This document shows, one piece after another, positions 1-10,837 of a stretch of 64,000 bases of DNA (its first letter is position 1; each line of letters starts with the position of its first letter). The stretch comes from Galeopsis tetrahit. Its lineage: Eukaryota > Streptophyta > Magnoliopsida > Lamiales > Lamiaceae. The stretch lies in NCBI GenBank assembly GCA_963675135.1, contig OY776119.1:13493156-13557155 (forward strand), written 5' to 3'. The notes beneath the pieces are model-generated. The model ran no database searches. It was not told the origin of the DNA and was given only the letters and a program-made list of their open reading frames with translations. The position numbers and the translations under genes were made by a program.

Positions 1-811
1 TTGTGGCAGTCTTTGGAAAAGAAGTACAAAACGGAGGATGCCGGTTTAAAGAAATTCATTGTCGGACGGTTCCTCGACTTCAAAATGGTTGACTCGAAAA
101 CTGTTTTAGAACAGGTTCGAGAATTGCAGTTGATCCTACATGAGATTCATGCCGAGGATATGCAATTGTCTGAATCCTTTCAAGTAGCTGCTATAATAGA
201 GAAGTTGCCGCCTCTGTGGAAGGACTTCAAGAACTACCTCAAGCACAAGCGCAAGGAAATGGGTCTTGAGGACTTGATCGTGAGACTAAGGATTGAGGAA
301 GATAACCGAAAATCCGAGGGCAAAAGCGATAAGAGTAGTGAAGAGGCGAAAGTGAACCTAGCTGAGTCCGGAAGAGGCAAAAAGCGCAGACGCGTTGACA
401 AACAACAGAAACCTCAGAACGCTAAAAGGTTCAAAGGTAACTGTTATAATTGTGATAAGCCCGGACACAAGACAAGTGAATGTCGCCAGCCAAAGAAGGC
501 CAACGCGAATGCCAACCAAAATCAGGCTAATATTGTGGAACACAAATCCCTGCCTGAAGAAATGTCTGAATTAGATCTATCCGCTGTCGTGTTCGAAGCA
601 AACTTAGTGGATAACCCGAGGGAATGGTGGGTAGACACTGGTGCTACCCGTCATATCTGTTCAGACAAGGAAATGTTCTCATCCTATCAAGCGATCAATG
701 GCAGAAAACTCTTCATGGGAAACTCTGCTACATCGAACGTGGTCGGATTGGGGAGAGTGGTACTGAAAATGACCTCAGGAAAAGAACTAACTCTTGTCGA
801 TGTGCTGCATG
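1..811 (+). pseudogene. copia gag and protease region (partial)
   Basis: The frame is open from base 1 with no start codon, so the N-terminus is missing. A UBN2-type gag domain fills roughly the first 100 residues. A CCHC zinc knuckle (CYNCDKPGHKTSEC) is encoded at about 442-483; it packages RNA in the family. The protease active-site motif WVDTGATRHIC is at about 628-660 and contains the catalytic Asp in DTGA. The frame then runs towards the GAG-pre-integrase linker and is interrupted after base 811 by a hAT-type element. Residues read beyond that point are element sequence, not gag. The gag function is virus-like particle assembly in the cytoplasm. Confidence 0.88.
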
Positions 812-1327
812 TAGACATGGGCGGTTTTTAACCGCCGAACCGGCAAAACCGCCGGTTACGGTTCAAAAACCGAACCATAACCGGAAAATGGCGGTTCGGT
901 TTCGGTTCCTAGTTTTGGCAAACCGAAACCGCCGGTTTTGGCGGTTAACCGCCGGTTTGCCGGTTAACCGCCGATTTTCCGGTTTTTATTTATTATTTTT
1001 AAAAAAAAAATTTAATACACAATTCTTCTATTTTTTATGTATAAATTTAAGTTATATAATTTTTATTAAATTCTAGTAATGTAGTTTCTAAAAAACGAGT
1101 TGAAACGAACAAAAAACGAGCGAAAACGGAGTGAAAACGAGCAAAAAACGGAGAGAGAAAGAAAAATAAAAAAACCGTCTAACCGCCAGTTTTTAACCGA
1201 ACCGGCGGTTAGAAAACCGTAACCGTAACCGGCGGTTTGCCGGTTCGGTTTCGGTTACGAATTTTGCAAAACCGAAACCGCCGGTTTTTAACCGTAACCG
1301 GCGGTTTTCGGCGGTTGAACATGTCTA
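812..1327. mobile_element. non-autonomous hAT-type element inserted in copia polyprotein gene
   Basis: The 516-bp segment begins TAGACATG and ends CATGTCTA, a perfect 8-bp terminal inverted repeat. It is flanked by identical 8-bp copies of gctgcatg (804-811 and 1328-1335). An 8-bp target duplication is the hAT hallmark. Removing the segment and one duplication rejoins the copia frame. The interior is built of repeated accgccggtt-type motifs in both orientations near both ends, with an AT-rich middle. No transposase is encoded, so it would depend on an enzyme supplied in trans. Confidence 0.9.
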
Positions 1328-1335
1328 GCTGCATG

Positions 1336-4129
1336 TCCCAGACATTCGAAAGAACTTAGTCTCTGGATCATTGTTGAACAAAGCCGGATTTAAATTAGTT
1401 TTTGAAGCTGATAAATTTGTACTGACCAAATGTGGTCAATTTATTGGGAAAGGGTACCTTGAGAAGGGCCTTTTCAAAATGAATGTACTAACTGTCAAGC
1501 GTGACATTAAACGCAGTATTAATAATAGTGATATTAATTACTTGCTTGAGTGTTCTAATTTATGGCATGGTAGATTAGGACATGTAAATCAAAATGCCTT
1601 AAAACGTTTAGTGGATTTAGATTTACTCCCCAAAATGGAATTTGATTCACAAAAGTGTGAGATCTGTGTTGAGGCAAAAATGGCCAAATCAGCATTCCAT
1701 TCGGTGGAAAGAAGTACTACACCTTTAGAACTTATCCATACAGATATATGTGATTTAAAGTTTGTGCAAACTAGAGGTGGTAAAAATTACTTCATAACGT
1801 TTATTGATGATTGCACAAGATACTGTTATGTATACCTCTTGAAGAGCAAAGACGAAGCAATTGAAGCTTTTAAAGCTTATAAGAATGAGGCTGAAAATCA
1901 ACTTAGCAAGCGAATCAAAATGATTCGAAGTGATAGAGGTGGAGAATATGTTGCACCGTTTGAAGAATTTTGCTCCCAAAATGGCACCATTCATCAAACA
2001 ACGGCACCATACTCACCTCAATCAAATGGCGTTGCAGAACGCAAGAATAGAACTCTGAAAGAGATGATGAACGCTATGTTGATTAGTTCGGGCTTACCCC
2101 AGAACATGTGGGGGGAAGCCATACTTTCAGCCAACTATATTCTTAATAAGTTACCACACAAGAAATTGGATAAAACTCCATATGAATTATGGAAGGGTAG
2201 AATCCCATCCTACAATTACCTTAAAGTGTGGGGGTGTTTGGCTAAGGTTGAAGTACCTAAGCCAAAACAAGTAAAAATAGGACAAAAAACGATTGATTGC
2301 ATCTTCATTGGGTATGCACATAATAGTAGTGCATATCGATTCATGGTGCACAAATCAAACGTTCCGGAGATGAACGTAGGAATGACTATCGAGTCAAGAA
2401 ATGTTGTGTTCTTCGAGAACATATTCCCTAAGAACCAAAGGGAAAAAGTAAATTCACATAAGAGAAATTATGAAACTGCAATTGGTTCACCAGAGGTTAA
2501 TGCGGAACCTAAGGTTGATGAAGAACCAAGACGCAGTAAAAGGGCCAGAAAGGAAAAGTCCTTTGGGCCAGATTTTCTATCATACATGATGGAAAATGAA
2601 CCTCGGACAGTTCAAGAGGCATTGTCTAGTCCAGATGCTCCTCTCTGGAAAGAGGCTATAAACAGCGAAATTGAGTCTATCATGCACAATCATACTTGGG
2701 AGATAGTTGATCTTCCACCAGGTTGTAAAACTTTAGGATGCAAATGGATCCTAAAGAGAAAATATAAGGCTGATGGATCAATTGATAAGTACAAAGCTCG
2801 TTTAGTAGCAAAAGGGTTCAAACAAAAGGAGGGATACGATTTCTTCGACCTGTAACGAGAATTACATCCATTGGAGTGCTCATTGCTATTGCAGCATTGC
2901 ACAACCTTGAGATACACCAAATGGATGTAAAAACGGCATTCCTAAATGGGGAAATAGATGAGGAGATATACATGGAACAACCTGAAGGGTTTGTTATACC
3001 TGGCTAGGAGAACAAGGTGTGCAAACTTGTTAAGTCCTTGTACGGACTAAAACAAACACCTCTCCAATGGCATGAAAAATTTGATACAGTGATGTTATCA
3101 AATGGCTTCAAAACGAATGAGTGTGACAAATGTGTTTACATTAAGGGCACACACGAAGAATATGTGATAGTATGTTTGTACGTAGATGACATGCTAATAA
3201 CGGGAAGCAATCATGATATAATCATGAAAACTAAGAACATGTTGAAACGAAATTTTGACATGAAAGATATGGGTCTAGCAGACGTCATACTAGGGATAAA
3301 GATCTCTAGAACTCCTGACGGAATTGTCCTAACACAAGGTCATTATGTTGAGAATGTGCTTAGGAAATTTGATGTCTTTGACGTTCCCCCGGCTAACACT
3401 CCCGTGGATCCAAATGTGCACTTAGCCAAAAATAAGGGAGACCCAGTGGATCAACATAAGTATGCTAGAATTATCGGAAGTCTGATGTACTTAACGAATT
3501 GTACACGACCTGATATAGCATACTTAGTCAGTAAGCTCAGTAGATTCACGAGCAACCCCAACAAGATTCATTGGAAGGCTCTGATGAGAGTCCTTAGGTA
3601 TTTGAAACATACGCTAAGTTTTGGAATCTTGTATACAAAATATCCAGCAGTGTTGGAAGGATACACTGATGCTAATTGGATATCTGATTCAAAAGACTCA
3701 AAGTCCACTAGTGGATATGTATTCACTATAGGTGGAGGAGCGGTGTCATGGAAATCCTCTAAGCAAACTTGCGTAGCTCGTTCCACAATGGAATCGGAGT
3801 TTATTGCATTGGACAAGGCTGGTGAAGAAGCAGAATGGCTTCGAAACTTCTTAGAGGATATTCCCGGTTGGAACAAACCAGTGCCTCCAGTGATGATACA
3901 TTGTGATAGCACGTCGGTTATTGGGAGGGCACAAAGTAATATGTATAACGGTAAATCTCGACACATTCGTCGGAGACACAACACCGTTAGACATTTGATC
4001 TCAAGTGGAGTAATCTCCATTGACCATGTGAAGTCAAAAGAAAATATTGCGAATCCGCTTACAAAAGACATTAATCGAGATCAAATGTATAGTGCGGTAA
4101 GGGGAATGGGGTTAAAACCCACACACTAA
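1336..4129 (+). pseudogene. copia integrase, reverse transcriptase and RNase H, frameshifted
   Basis: The integrase has an HHCC zinc region (WHGRLGH through CEIC, about 1563-1670) and a catalytic core with Asp in HTDICDL, Asp in RSDRGGEY and Glu in QSNGVAERKNRT. RT begins around 2640, and its catalytic YVDDM lies at about 3180. RNase H follows, with EGYTDANW at about 3658 and ESEFIAL at about 3796. Frame is lost near 2850, where a few bases are missing before the conserved SPVTR segment. A TAG codon interrupts the segment just before ENKVCKLVKSLYGL. The last intact part runs from 3017 to the stop at 4127-4129. The lesions show that this copy is not autonomous. Confidence 0.9.
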
Positions 4130-4698
4130 AGGGTGTTCATAGCGGTAACTCGTCCATGCTGACTGGAGGATCCCAAGAACTTGGTTCAACGACACAACTA
4201 AGTTATGAAGCACTTAAAAGTGCACTTGAGAAAACTAAAGAAACCCATTCTCGATTCCCTTCAAGTGCAACCTTACACCTTTCGGTGCAGAAAACCTGTT
4301 GACGTGTGGTAAGGTTAAGCTTAACAGCTTTTAATGATTCCTATATCCCAAGGGTGGAGTATTGCAGGGTACTCTTGATAGGAGATCACCTATATAAGTG
4401 TGAAGTGGGGCCGCTTCAAATGAAAACACCCTTATGAATCCAAGATATGGTCCAGGGCCGAAACGGACACAACGTGAGAACCAAAGGGTATCAGAGTCGT
4501 TGCTGTGTATATGTCATTGTCTTGGTTTACACAAAACGCCAACCAGTTCAAGACATCGTGTTCACTGAGTGGCAAGTAAATCCGATGGCATTTTACTAGG
4601 GAAGGTTCAAAGCCTGAAGCTACCTATCCCGATGCAGTAACGGTTCGTCGGAACTTTCATAGGGAGTCACATGCATTAATTTCATTCATGTGGGGGAT
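4130..4698 (+). other. copia 3' noncoding region with polypurine tract
   Basis: No open frame of note lies between the RNase H stop and the LTR. The run tgggggat at 4691-4698 directly precedes the LTR and is the probable polypurine tract that primes plus-strand DNA synthesis. Confidence 0.65.
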
Positions 4699-5476
4699 TG
4701 TTGGAAAATGTTGGTTTTGACCACATTTTATAAAATATTAAGTGACAATTTTATAATCCGTTTTGCGTAAATGGAATGAGTTGATTTGATTTCTCAAAAC
4801 CAAATTTTGGGTGAATGAGAAATTAATATTAAAGTTGGTCATTTAATGAGTGAATAAATATATTGTTGAATGTATTTATTATTATATGATAATAGTAATG
4901 GATTGTGACCTATAGATATAGATATGAAATGTCATGTCTTTCGTTGAAATGATTATATTCCAAAGGTTGTGTCCTTTAGAATTATTTCATTAATTTAAAG
5001 GTGGTGTCTTTTAGAATTATTGCATTAATTTAAAAGACATACCTTTTGGTGAATAATTGTTTATTTCCAAAGTTGTAACTTTTGGAAAGAGGAGATTATT
5101 ATGAAGAGTCACAACTATTATCATAAAGACTCTTGGAAGTCTATAAATAGATCCCCACATTTGCATTCCAAAATCACTCAAGCCAAAAAGCTTTCTTGCA
5201 TTCTTATCCTCCAAAACCTTCTAGCATTCTAAGTCCTTGCATTAGAGTTTTATCGGAAGTTCCGGATATCCATTTTGCGATTCGCCGATAGATTCCGATT
5301 TGTAGTGCAACAGACGTGAAGTTTTAAGTCGTTTTAAGTCGTTGTATCTTGGGGACGGTTGTCAGTGATCCGTATTGCACCTATGTACGGGGCAATAACG
5401 TCTTACGGAGATAGAGTCAAACTGTAGCCTTGACTTTCGTGTTTAAGTTTGTGTCAATTTTTAATCTTCGTCTACA
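4699..5476 (+). repeat. copia 3' LTR
   Basis: The LTR starts with TG at 4699 directly after the polypurine tract. A TATA-like box, ctataaatag, lies at 5141-5150. The right end is taken at the CA of tctaca (5471-5476). This end is a judgement because the partner LTR and target duplication are not in the window. Confidence 0.65.
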
Positions 5477-7453
5477 CATACACCTCATTTTTTTTTCTAA
5501 GAGACTGTTCTTATCGATTCTTTCTTTTGCAAGTTTTAAAAACACTGCTCCTAACTACATACACTATCGGCCGGTCCGGTCCAATTTTAAAAACAACTGC
5601 TCCTAACTACCTACACTAACTACATCTTAACTACATACAATATTCTTTAATTTTTTAATTTGATTTAATTTCAATTCAATATCGATTTATTCCAAATATA
5701 ACTACGAATCTTCTACTAATCTTCTTCCTCCACTGTTGACGAACTTTTAACATGAACTCACTACTTTTAACATGAACTTACTACTGCTACGACTCTACTT
5801 CCTCCACTACTATACGGCTCTTCTTCCTCCGCGCTCTCTCGAAGAATTCTCATTTGATAACCATTTATATACAAGTGAAATTCTTAATCTATGATATACA
5901 AAAAAATTCTAAAATATTTTAAAAGATAATTACAAAATAATATACTTATATTATGTATTTCTAAAATATTTTAGAAGATAATTAAAAAATACTTCGTGTT
6001 ATACTTCAGTAGAGGCCTCATTTACGGTGGACAAAAAAAAAAAGAATTAATTCCACTAAATTGGGAGTCTACTATATATATATTTATTCGGGTTGGACTA
6101 ATAGGGCCGAGCCGTGTAACGGTGTAACCCTGAAAAATGCAGGGTTAGAATTCATGAATCATGCATAGACTCGTTTAAATTCGAGTTTTTTTTTATAGAA
6201 AAGTCTTAGATGCACCATACACACCAGAGAAAGATCTGTGCACTCTAATATTTGATCCGCTTGACCCCCGCCTAACCCGCCCGTATTCAATTTAATTTGA
6301 ATTTTCTACAATTAAGTTAATGTTTATCGACTTCAAAAATAAAAAATTAATGTTTAGCTTTCTGCGCATAGTTTAAAGCGCAACAACTTCCGACTTCAGC
6401 CATCGCCACCGTCATGGCCGAAACCGAACAAGCACCGCCACAACGGAACGCACTCGCGAGGCCGTTAAAAACTGCCTGGTTGAAACCCTCACATCCCCAT
6501 CCATCATTTTTCAAGCGGTACGGCACCGTTTCAGAGAGGCGGGGGAAGGCCGCGACCACCGATGACGACGGGATCGAGATTTGCAGGTTTATTCTAAAGA
6601 AATTAGTAAACAGATGTTGGATATTGTGACTGAAGCGACTATTTCTGCCATAATACTGATGATTAATTTCTGCTTCCACAAATTGCTATTACTCTGAGTT
6701 GGTTGAATTAACCCCTGTATACGATTATGGAAAAGATTAATAGCAGTACTTGTTTTTTTATTATATTTTGAACAATGATGATACGAATATGATTTGTTTA
6801 TTCATTCTTTGATTCAATAGGCAGATATAGGATTTGTTTTGGTTTATATTATTTGATTTTATAAAAAGTGTAATTATTATTATTGAAAAGTGGTAGATTT
6901 TGTTATTGAAAAGTGTCATTTTTATTATTGACAAATTGTAGATATTTTCTTATTATTGAAAGTGGTGGATATTATAACTATGATAAATATTTTAAGAACA
7001 AATTATGTGCTAGTATTATGCTCTTTGTCATGAACCATTATAAATTTCAGGTCATTTAAAAATAGTAGTGTTTTATGAAATAAAGCCTCGGTTGGTTAAA
7101 GGAAAAGGAAATTTTTTGAAAAGAGAGTGGTGATAAATTTGTGTGATTTGAAAAGAGAGTGGTAATTATATTATCTGTTTTTTGATGTTTTTTTCATTGA
7201 AAAGTAGTAGTAATTATGGTGGAGATCTGTTTTGTTTTCAGTTTTGAAAAGTTTTTACTTTTGTTTTTAAAATGATTTTTTTTATTGAAAAGTGGTAACT
7301 ATTATATTATGCTCTTTGTCATGAACCATTATAAATTTCAGGTCATTTAAAAATAGTAGTGTTTTATGAAATGAAGCCTCAGTTGGTTAAAGGAAAAACA
7401 ATTTTTTTGAAAAGAGAGTGGTGATAAATTTGTGTGATTTGAAGAAGATTATA
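5477..7453. other. AT-rich intergenic stretch with repeat remnants
   Basis: No supportable gene was found. A segment at about 6095-6200 (around ccctgaaaaatgcagg) is closely matched at about 17618-17715, so it is a dispersed or co-duplicated repeat. A GC-richer patch at 6405-6630 contains short overlapping frames on both strands. One resembles coding DNA in composition but matches no family I recognise. From about 6890 the motif tgaaaagtggta recurs. Confidence 0.6.
7016..7442 (+). repeat. direct duplication of about 135 bp
   Basis: The block at about 7016-7152, beginning tatgctctttgtcatgaacc, is repeated almost exactly at about 7308-7442. The start-to-start distance is about 292 bp. The intervening segment is partly repeated again at about 7810-7925, so the duplication is layered. 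Confidence 0.75.
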
Positions 7454-7736
7454 CTCCCTCTGTCCCATAGGAACTTGCACACTAAGCAGGGCACACAGTT
7501 TAAGAAATGTGTAAAAAAATGTGTAATGAGTGATGTTTTGAGGGGTAGTTTTGTAAAGTTTTATGAATAAAGTAAAGTAAAAAGTAGATTGAGTTTGGAA
7601 AAGTAATGACATATGGGTAAATAAAAGTATATTTTGAGGGTGGGGGTTATGAAGATGTTTCATTTTATGGAGTGTGCAAATTGGTATGGGACATCCATTT
7701 ATAGAAAGTGTGCAAATTCCTGTGGGACGGAGGGAG
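7454..7736. mobile_element. Stowaway-type MITE
   Basis: The 283-bp element begins ctccctctgtccca and ends tgggacggagggag, and is flanked by TA on both sides. These termini and the TA target duplication are typical of Stowaway (Tc1/mariner) MITEs in plants. Its interior is related, in inverse orientation, to the MITE at 42328-42598. Confidence 0.88.
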
Positions 7737-7948
7737 TATTATTCCGTTTTTATGTTTTGTTGTAAAATATTTTTAACTGAAAGAATGTTTGTTATATTTT
7801 TATAGTGGATATCTGTTTTCTGATGTTTTTGTAGTGAAAATTTGTTTTTTTTTCATTGAAAAGTAGTAGTAATTATGGTGGAGATCTGGTTTCAGTTTTG
7901 AAAAGTTTTTACTTTTGTTTTTAAAATGAAAATCTTTTTTTTTTTTTA

Positions 7949-8170
7949 AATTGAAAAGTGGTAATTATTATTAGTGAAAAGTAGTAAATATTATTAGTGA
8001 CCAGTGGTAACTATTAATTTTGAAAAGTGGTAAATGGTAATACTGAAAAGTGGTAATTATTATTAGTGAAAAGTGGTAATTATTAATACTGAAAAGTGGT
8101 AAATATTAATACTGAAAAGTAGTAACTATTATTAGTGAAAAGTGGTAACTATTAATACTGAAAAGTGAGT
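7949..8170 (+). repeat. minisatellite, unit about 23 bp
   Basis: About nine to ten imperfect tandem copies of tgaaaagtggtaattattan are present. Units vary between tattag and taatac endings. The array directly abuts the flank sequence shared with the CDC20-like copies. Confidence 0.8.
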
Positions 8171-8345
8171 GGTAAATTTAGAGGTCGAACTTATTTGATG
8201 TTGAACCGAATGGTAACGACATGTATTCTTATTTTGAGCTCTCCGCATGTATACCGAACTTTGGGCATTTTCAATATTTTTTATTTTATGGGAATTTATT
8301 TCAAAGTTAGTCTTTGCAATAATTTGAATTTGGGCAGACGCGGCA
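8171..8345 (+). repeat. copy of CDC20-like 5' flank
   Basis: The block from about 8252 (accgaactttgggcatttt) to 8335 (aataatttgaatttgggcag) matches sequence upstream of both CDC20-like copies at about 10227-10310 and 29891-29960. A further partial match is at 17860. It ends at a junction with a truncated retroelement. No CDC20 coding sequence follows here. Confidence 0.7.
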
Positions 8346-8652
8346 ATAATTTGAATTTTGAGGCTCTTTCTTTGCCCTCTATGTGGGGATTTGCTGAGTG
8401 GTATGAGTGCTCGTGCTCGTTGGCCTTGGCCTTGCGAGCTTTGTCAAAAGCTTGATCTTTGGCCTTCTCAAGCTCTTCGGTCTCCATATTCCTCCTCTTA
8501 TCATTGAGGTAGTCAGAAAAATCTCTCAGATGTTGGGGATCCTTCAAGATATCCCCCAGGTTTATGTTGGCGTTTTGATTGGCCGGAGCCGGCGGAGGGG
8601 GATCGTTCCCTTCCGGCGGCGGAGCTCCATCACGTTCAGTGTGACGAGACAT
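8346..8652 (-). pseudogene. gag N-terminal fragment of truncated gypsy-like element
   Basis: The frame starts at ATG 8650-8652 with MSRHTERDGAPPPEGNDPPP. It has a proline- and charge-rich, low-complexity character followed by a Lys/Glu-rich helix (EELEKAKDQAFDKARKAKAN). This is common at the N-terminus of plant gypsy gag proteins, but there is no diagnostic domain. The frame runs into unrelated flank DNA after about residue 100. The gag assignment rests on its place downstream of an LTR and primer site. Confidence 0.5.
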
Positions 8653-9002
8653 CTTTGATAGTGATTTTCCGGTAAACGGTTACAAAAATAAGAAAACTGT
8701 TCTAGACTATGAAGATTTAAACACAAGATCCGAGTTCTTACGTAGAAGAACGTGCTAAAACTACGAATTTGTGAAAAACAATCACCAAAAAAGTGCTAGA
8801 AACAGAAAATCAAGGAGATCAAACTCCAAAATATGCCTAAATATTACAAATATTTATGAACGTAAGAAATACGTAAAGGATGTTTTAAAAGGTATTTCTA
8901 CCGATTAAATCCTGAAATAAGGAGTTTACAAGCCGATCGTTCGATGATCGGTTGAAACTTTGATGAAGAACACGTAAAAGGCCCTCTCCTTCTAGCGCCA
9001 AA

Positions 9003-9709
9003 TGTTGTACGTGCTTTTGTAGGGTTGATTCGGATGTGGGCTATTCGTTAGCACTAAACAAACATATATGATTAACGGGGTTTATTACGTGTTTATAGAG
9101 GATTAGTATGATGATCTTAATGAAGAACAATAAGAACACAAGATATAACTTCGATGAGAAGCTAAAGCTTTGAGCTTGGGAGGTGTATTGCTTAGGGTTT
9201 GATAGGATATCATAACTTCTTTTACAAATGAGCCATTCTTAGGCATTATATACTAGTTTCTGGGGCTGCCCGGCCTTTACACGTGGCATACCCATAGTGG
9301 ACCTGCTTTTCTGCCCGAAAAGGTGATGGGACGACGCATTTAATGCTAAACCGCCTCTGGTGGTCGTCCTCGCCGAGATGCCGAGGAGCTACCGAGGAGC
9401 AGGGCCACGGTGGTCGCCGGAAGAGCTGGTCGTCCGGTCATCTTCAAGGATGGTGGTCGCCCTGAACGTGTCGACCACGCACTGTGCTCTCTCCCAAGGC
9501 TTTTACACTTGTCTTTCTAACCTAGCTAAATAGGTGCTCGCCAACATCTTTGGGCGAGCACTCTTAATTACATTAATTACATCAAATACATTAAATATGT
9601 TACATATTAATGACTAGTCGTCGCACGACTTGGTTGACTGATCGTCGCCACGCACGCTGGTGACTAGGATTGACTTGTCAAAGTTGGACTTCTTTGATTG
9701 GGTAACACA
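9003..9709 (-). repeat. LTR of the truncated gypsy-like element
   Basis: On the plus strand it begins tgttgtacgtgc at 9003, next to the primer-binding site. It ends near aacaca at about 9709, where the CDC20-like 3' flank starts. The outer end is placed by comparison with the flank copy at 31345 and may be off by a few bases. Confidence 0.55.
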
Positions 9710-10180
9710 CACTGTTTGAGTAATGTAACAAATCTCACTGTTTAAGTAATGGACAATGTATTTACTCCATTTATTAAACAGTGAGATTTGTTACAGTACT
9801 GCAATATGGGACAAGCATAAGGTATCTCTCTCATTTGCTTTGGATTCTTCTCTTTATACTTTATTACCTCCAGCATCTTGATGATCGATCTTAGGTTCTT
9901 AAGCTGACCCAAGTTAGCGATCTATATCCTAACTGTTACTTGGGCTCCCACATCTTGAGGAACAATGGAGAGTCAAGTCTTATTGTTTCTTGGCAAATTT
10001 GAATCATTATCATAATGATCTGTCTCCAAGCAACAGCAAGGTACTGTTTCTTGTCAATTTGGATGATAGTCTTATCTGCAGGTATGCCTTATTGTTTCTA
10101 TTCTAGCCAACATTTTCTCTTGACAACGTACATGTTCTCTTGCAAATTATGTTTTTTAATTTTATACAAAATAAGAAATG
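9710..10180 (+). repeat. CDC20-like 3' flank repeat
   Basis: The sequence starting cactgtttgagtaatg closely matches the DNA directly downstream of CDC20-like copy B (31345-31710). It contains a short inverted pair around cactgtttaagtaatgg and ccatttattaaacagtg. Its presence upstream of copy A implies that another CDC20-like unit once lay to the left. It ends near gcataaaatggagggagtaa (10180-10199), which resembles a Stowaway terminus. Confidence 0.75.
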
Positions 10181-10354
10181 CATAAAATGGAGGGAGTAAT
10201 ACACTTAAAAATTATTAAATATATAAAAAGTTATGGGCATTTTCAATTTTTTATTTATTTTATCCGAATTAATTTGAAAGTTAGTCTTTGGAATAATTTG
10301 AATTTGGGCTACAAACGTTATTTTCTTCTTCCACACGATCTTGATCATTTTGCC

Positions 10355-10809
10355 ATGGATACAATTGGGCGAAGAAAGAGGATGGAATGCTTTGATAGAT
10401 TTATTACAAATAGGGATTTAGATTATGGGCTTACAATGCTGACCCAGAGGCCAAGCTCTAACCCTACTACCACCGATAATATGGGGGGAGCGTACAGGAA
10501 ACTGCTTGACGAAACATTCAATATGAACAACTCTCGAAGGATTTTGGCTTTTAAGAACAAGCCACCTCAGGTATCATCGAATGACTACTTCTTCCTGTTA
10601 CCTGCTGCTTCTTGTTGTCAATATGTCAAACCCCCCCGTCGCCACATTCCCCTTAGTTGTGTCAGAAAGTTAGATGCCCCGGTCTCTTGGATGATTTTTA
10701 TCTCAATTTACTAGATTGGGGTACCACAAATGTTGTTTGCATTGCTCTTGGACACTCTGTATATTTGTGGGATGGTTCCGTCTCTGAACTTGTGACGATT
10801 GATGAGGAC
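10355..10809 (+). pseudogene. CDC20-like (APC/C activator) copy A, N-terminal part only
   Basis: From ATG 10355 the frame encodes MDTIGRRKRMECFDRFITNR, matching the N-terminus of plant CDC20/FIZZY proteins. It includes the DRFI motif and ILAFKNKPP. A one-base loss in a C run near 10680, relative to copy B, shifts the frame at 'LDAP'. The next segment (DWGTTNVVCIALGHSVYLWD) is the start of the first WD40 blade in another frame. Homology ends near 10809, where the decayed gypsy element joins through filler DNA. CDC20 activates the anaphase-promoting complex and recruits substrates in mitosis, but this copy cannot make a WD40 propeller. No intron interrupts it. Confidence 0.88.
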
Positions 10810-10837
10810 ACTCTGTATATTTGGGGTACCACAAATG
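10809..10837. other. breakpoint with templated filler
   Basis: Between CDC20-like copy A and the gypsy pol end lie two short copied tracts. One is cactctgtatatttg, also present at about 10751-10766. The other is ggggtaccacaaatg, also present at 10718-10732. Such scrambled nearby copies are typical of template-switching end joining. Confidence 0.7.

Larger units (their letters stand above)
1..5476 (+). mobile_element. Ty1/copia LTR retrotransposon, 5' part outside window, decayed
   Basis: Read in order on the plus strand are gag, protease, integrase, reverse transcriptase and RNase H, the copia order with integrase before RT. A noncoding stretch, a purine-rich tract and a 3' LTR follow. The 5' LTR and the start of gag lie left of the window, so no target duplication can be checked. 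The polyprotein frame is broken by a 516-bp hAT-type insertion at 812-1327, a small frame-changing deletion near 2850, and an in-frame TAG at 3004-3006. The element can no longer encode a full polyprotein. The right end near 5476 is inferred from a terminal CA and is uncertain by tens of bases. Lineage within copia is not assigned. Confidence 0.9.
8346..9709 (-). mobile_element. truncated gypsy-like LTR element (5' LTR, leader and start of gag)
   Basis: Read on the minus strand: an LTR (about 9709 to 9003), a probable primer-binding site just after it (about 9000-8985, TGGCGCTAGAAGGAG), a leader of about 330 bp, and an ATG-initiated frame at 8652. The coding part stops after about 100 codons where CDC20-like flank begins, so the rest of the element is missing. 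No polymerase domains remain. The family is inferred from layout and the primer-site style only. Confidence 0.65.

Noticed and set aside
624..1076. Open frame running from the copia gene into AT-rich DNA
   Set aside because: It crosses the border of the hAT-type element at 812 and is a chance frame.
6414..6629. Small plus-strand frame starting MAETEQAPPQRN
   Set aside because: It has no family resemblance, a competing frame lies on the other strand and in another phase, and there are no supporting signals. It is kept only as a remark in the region entry.
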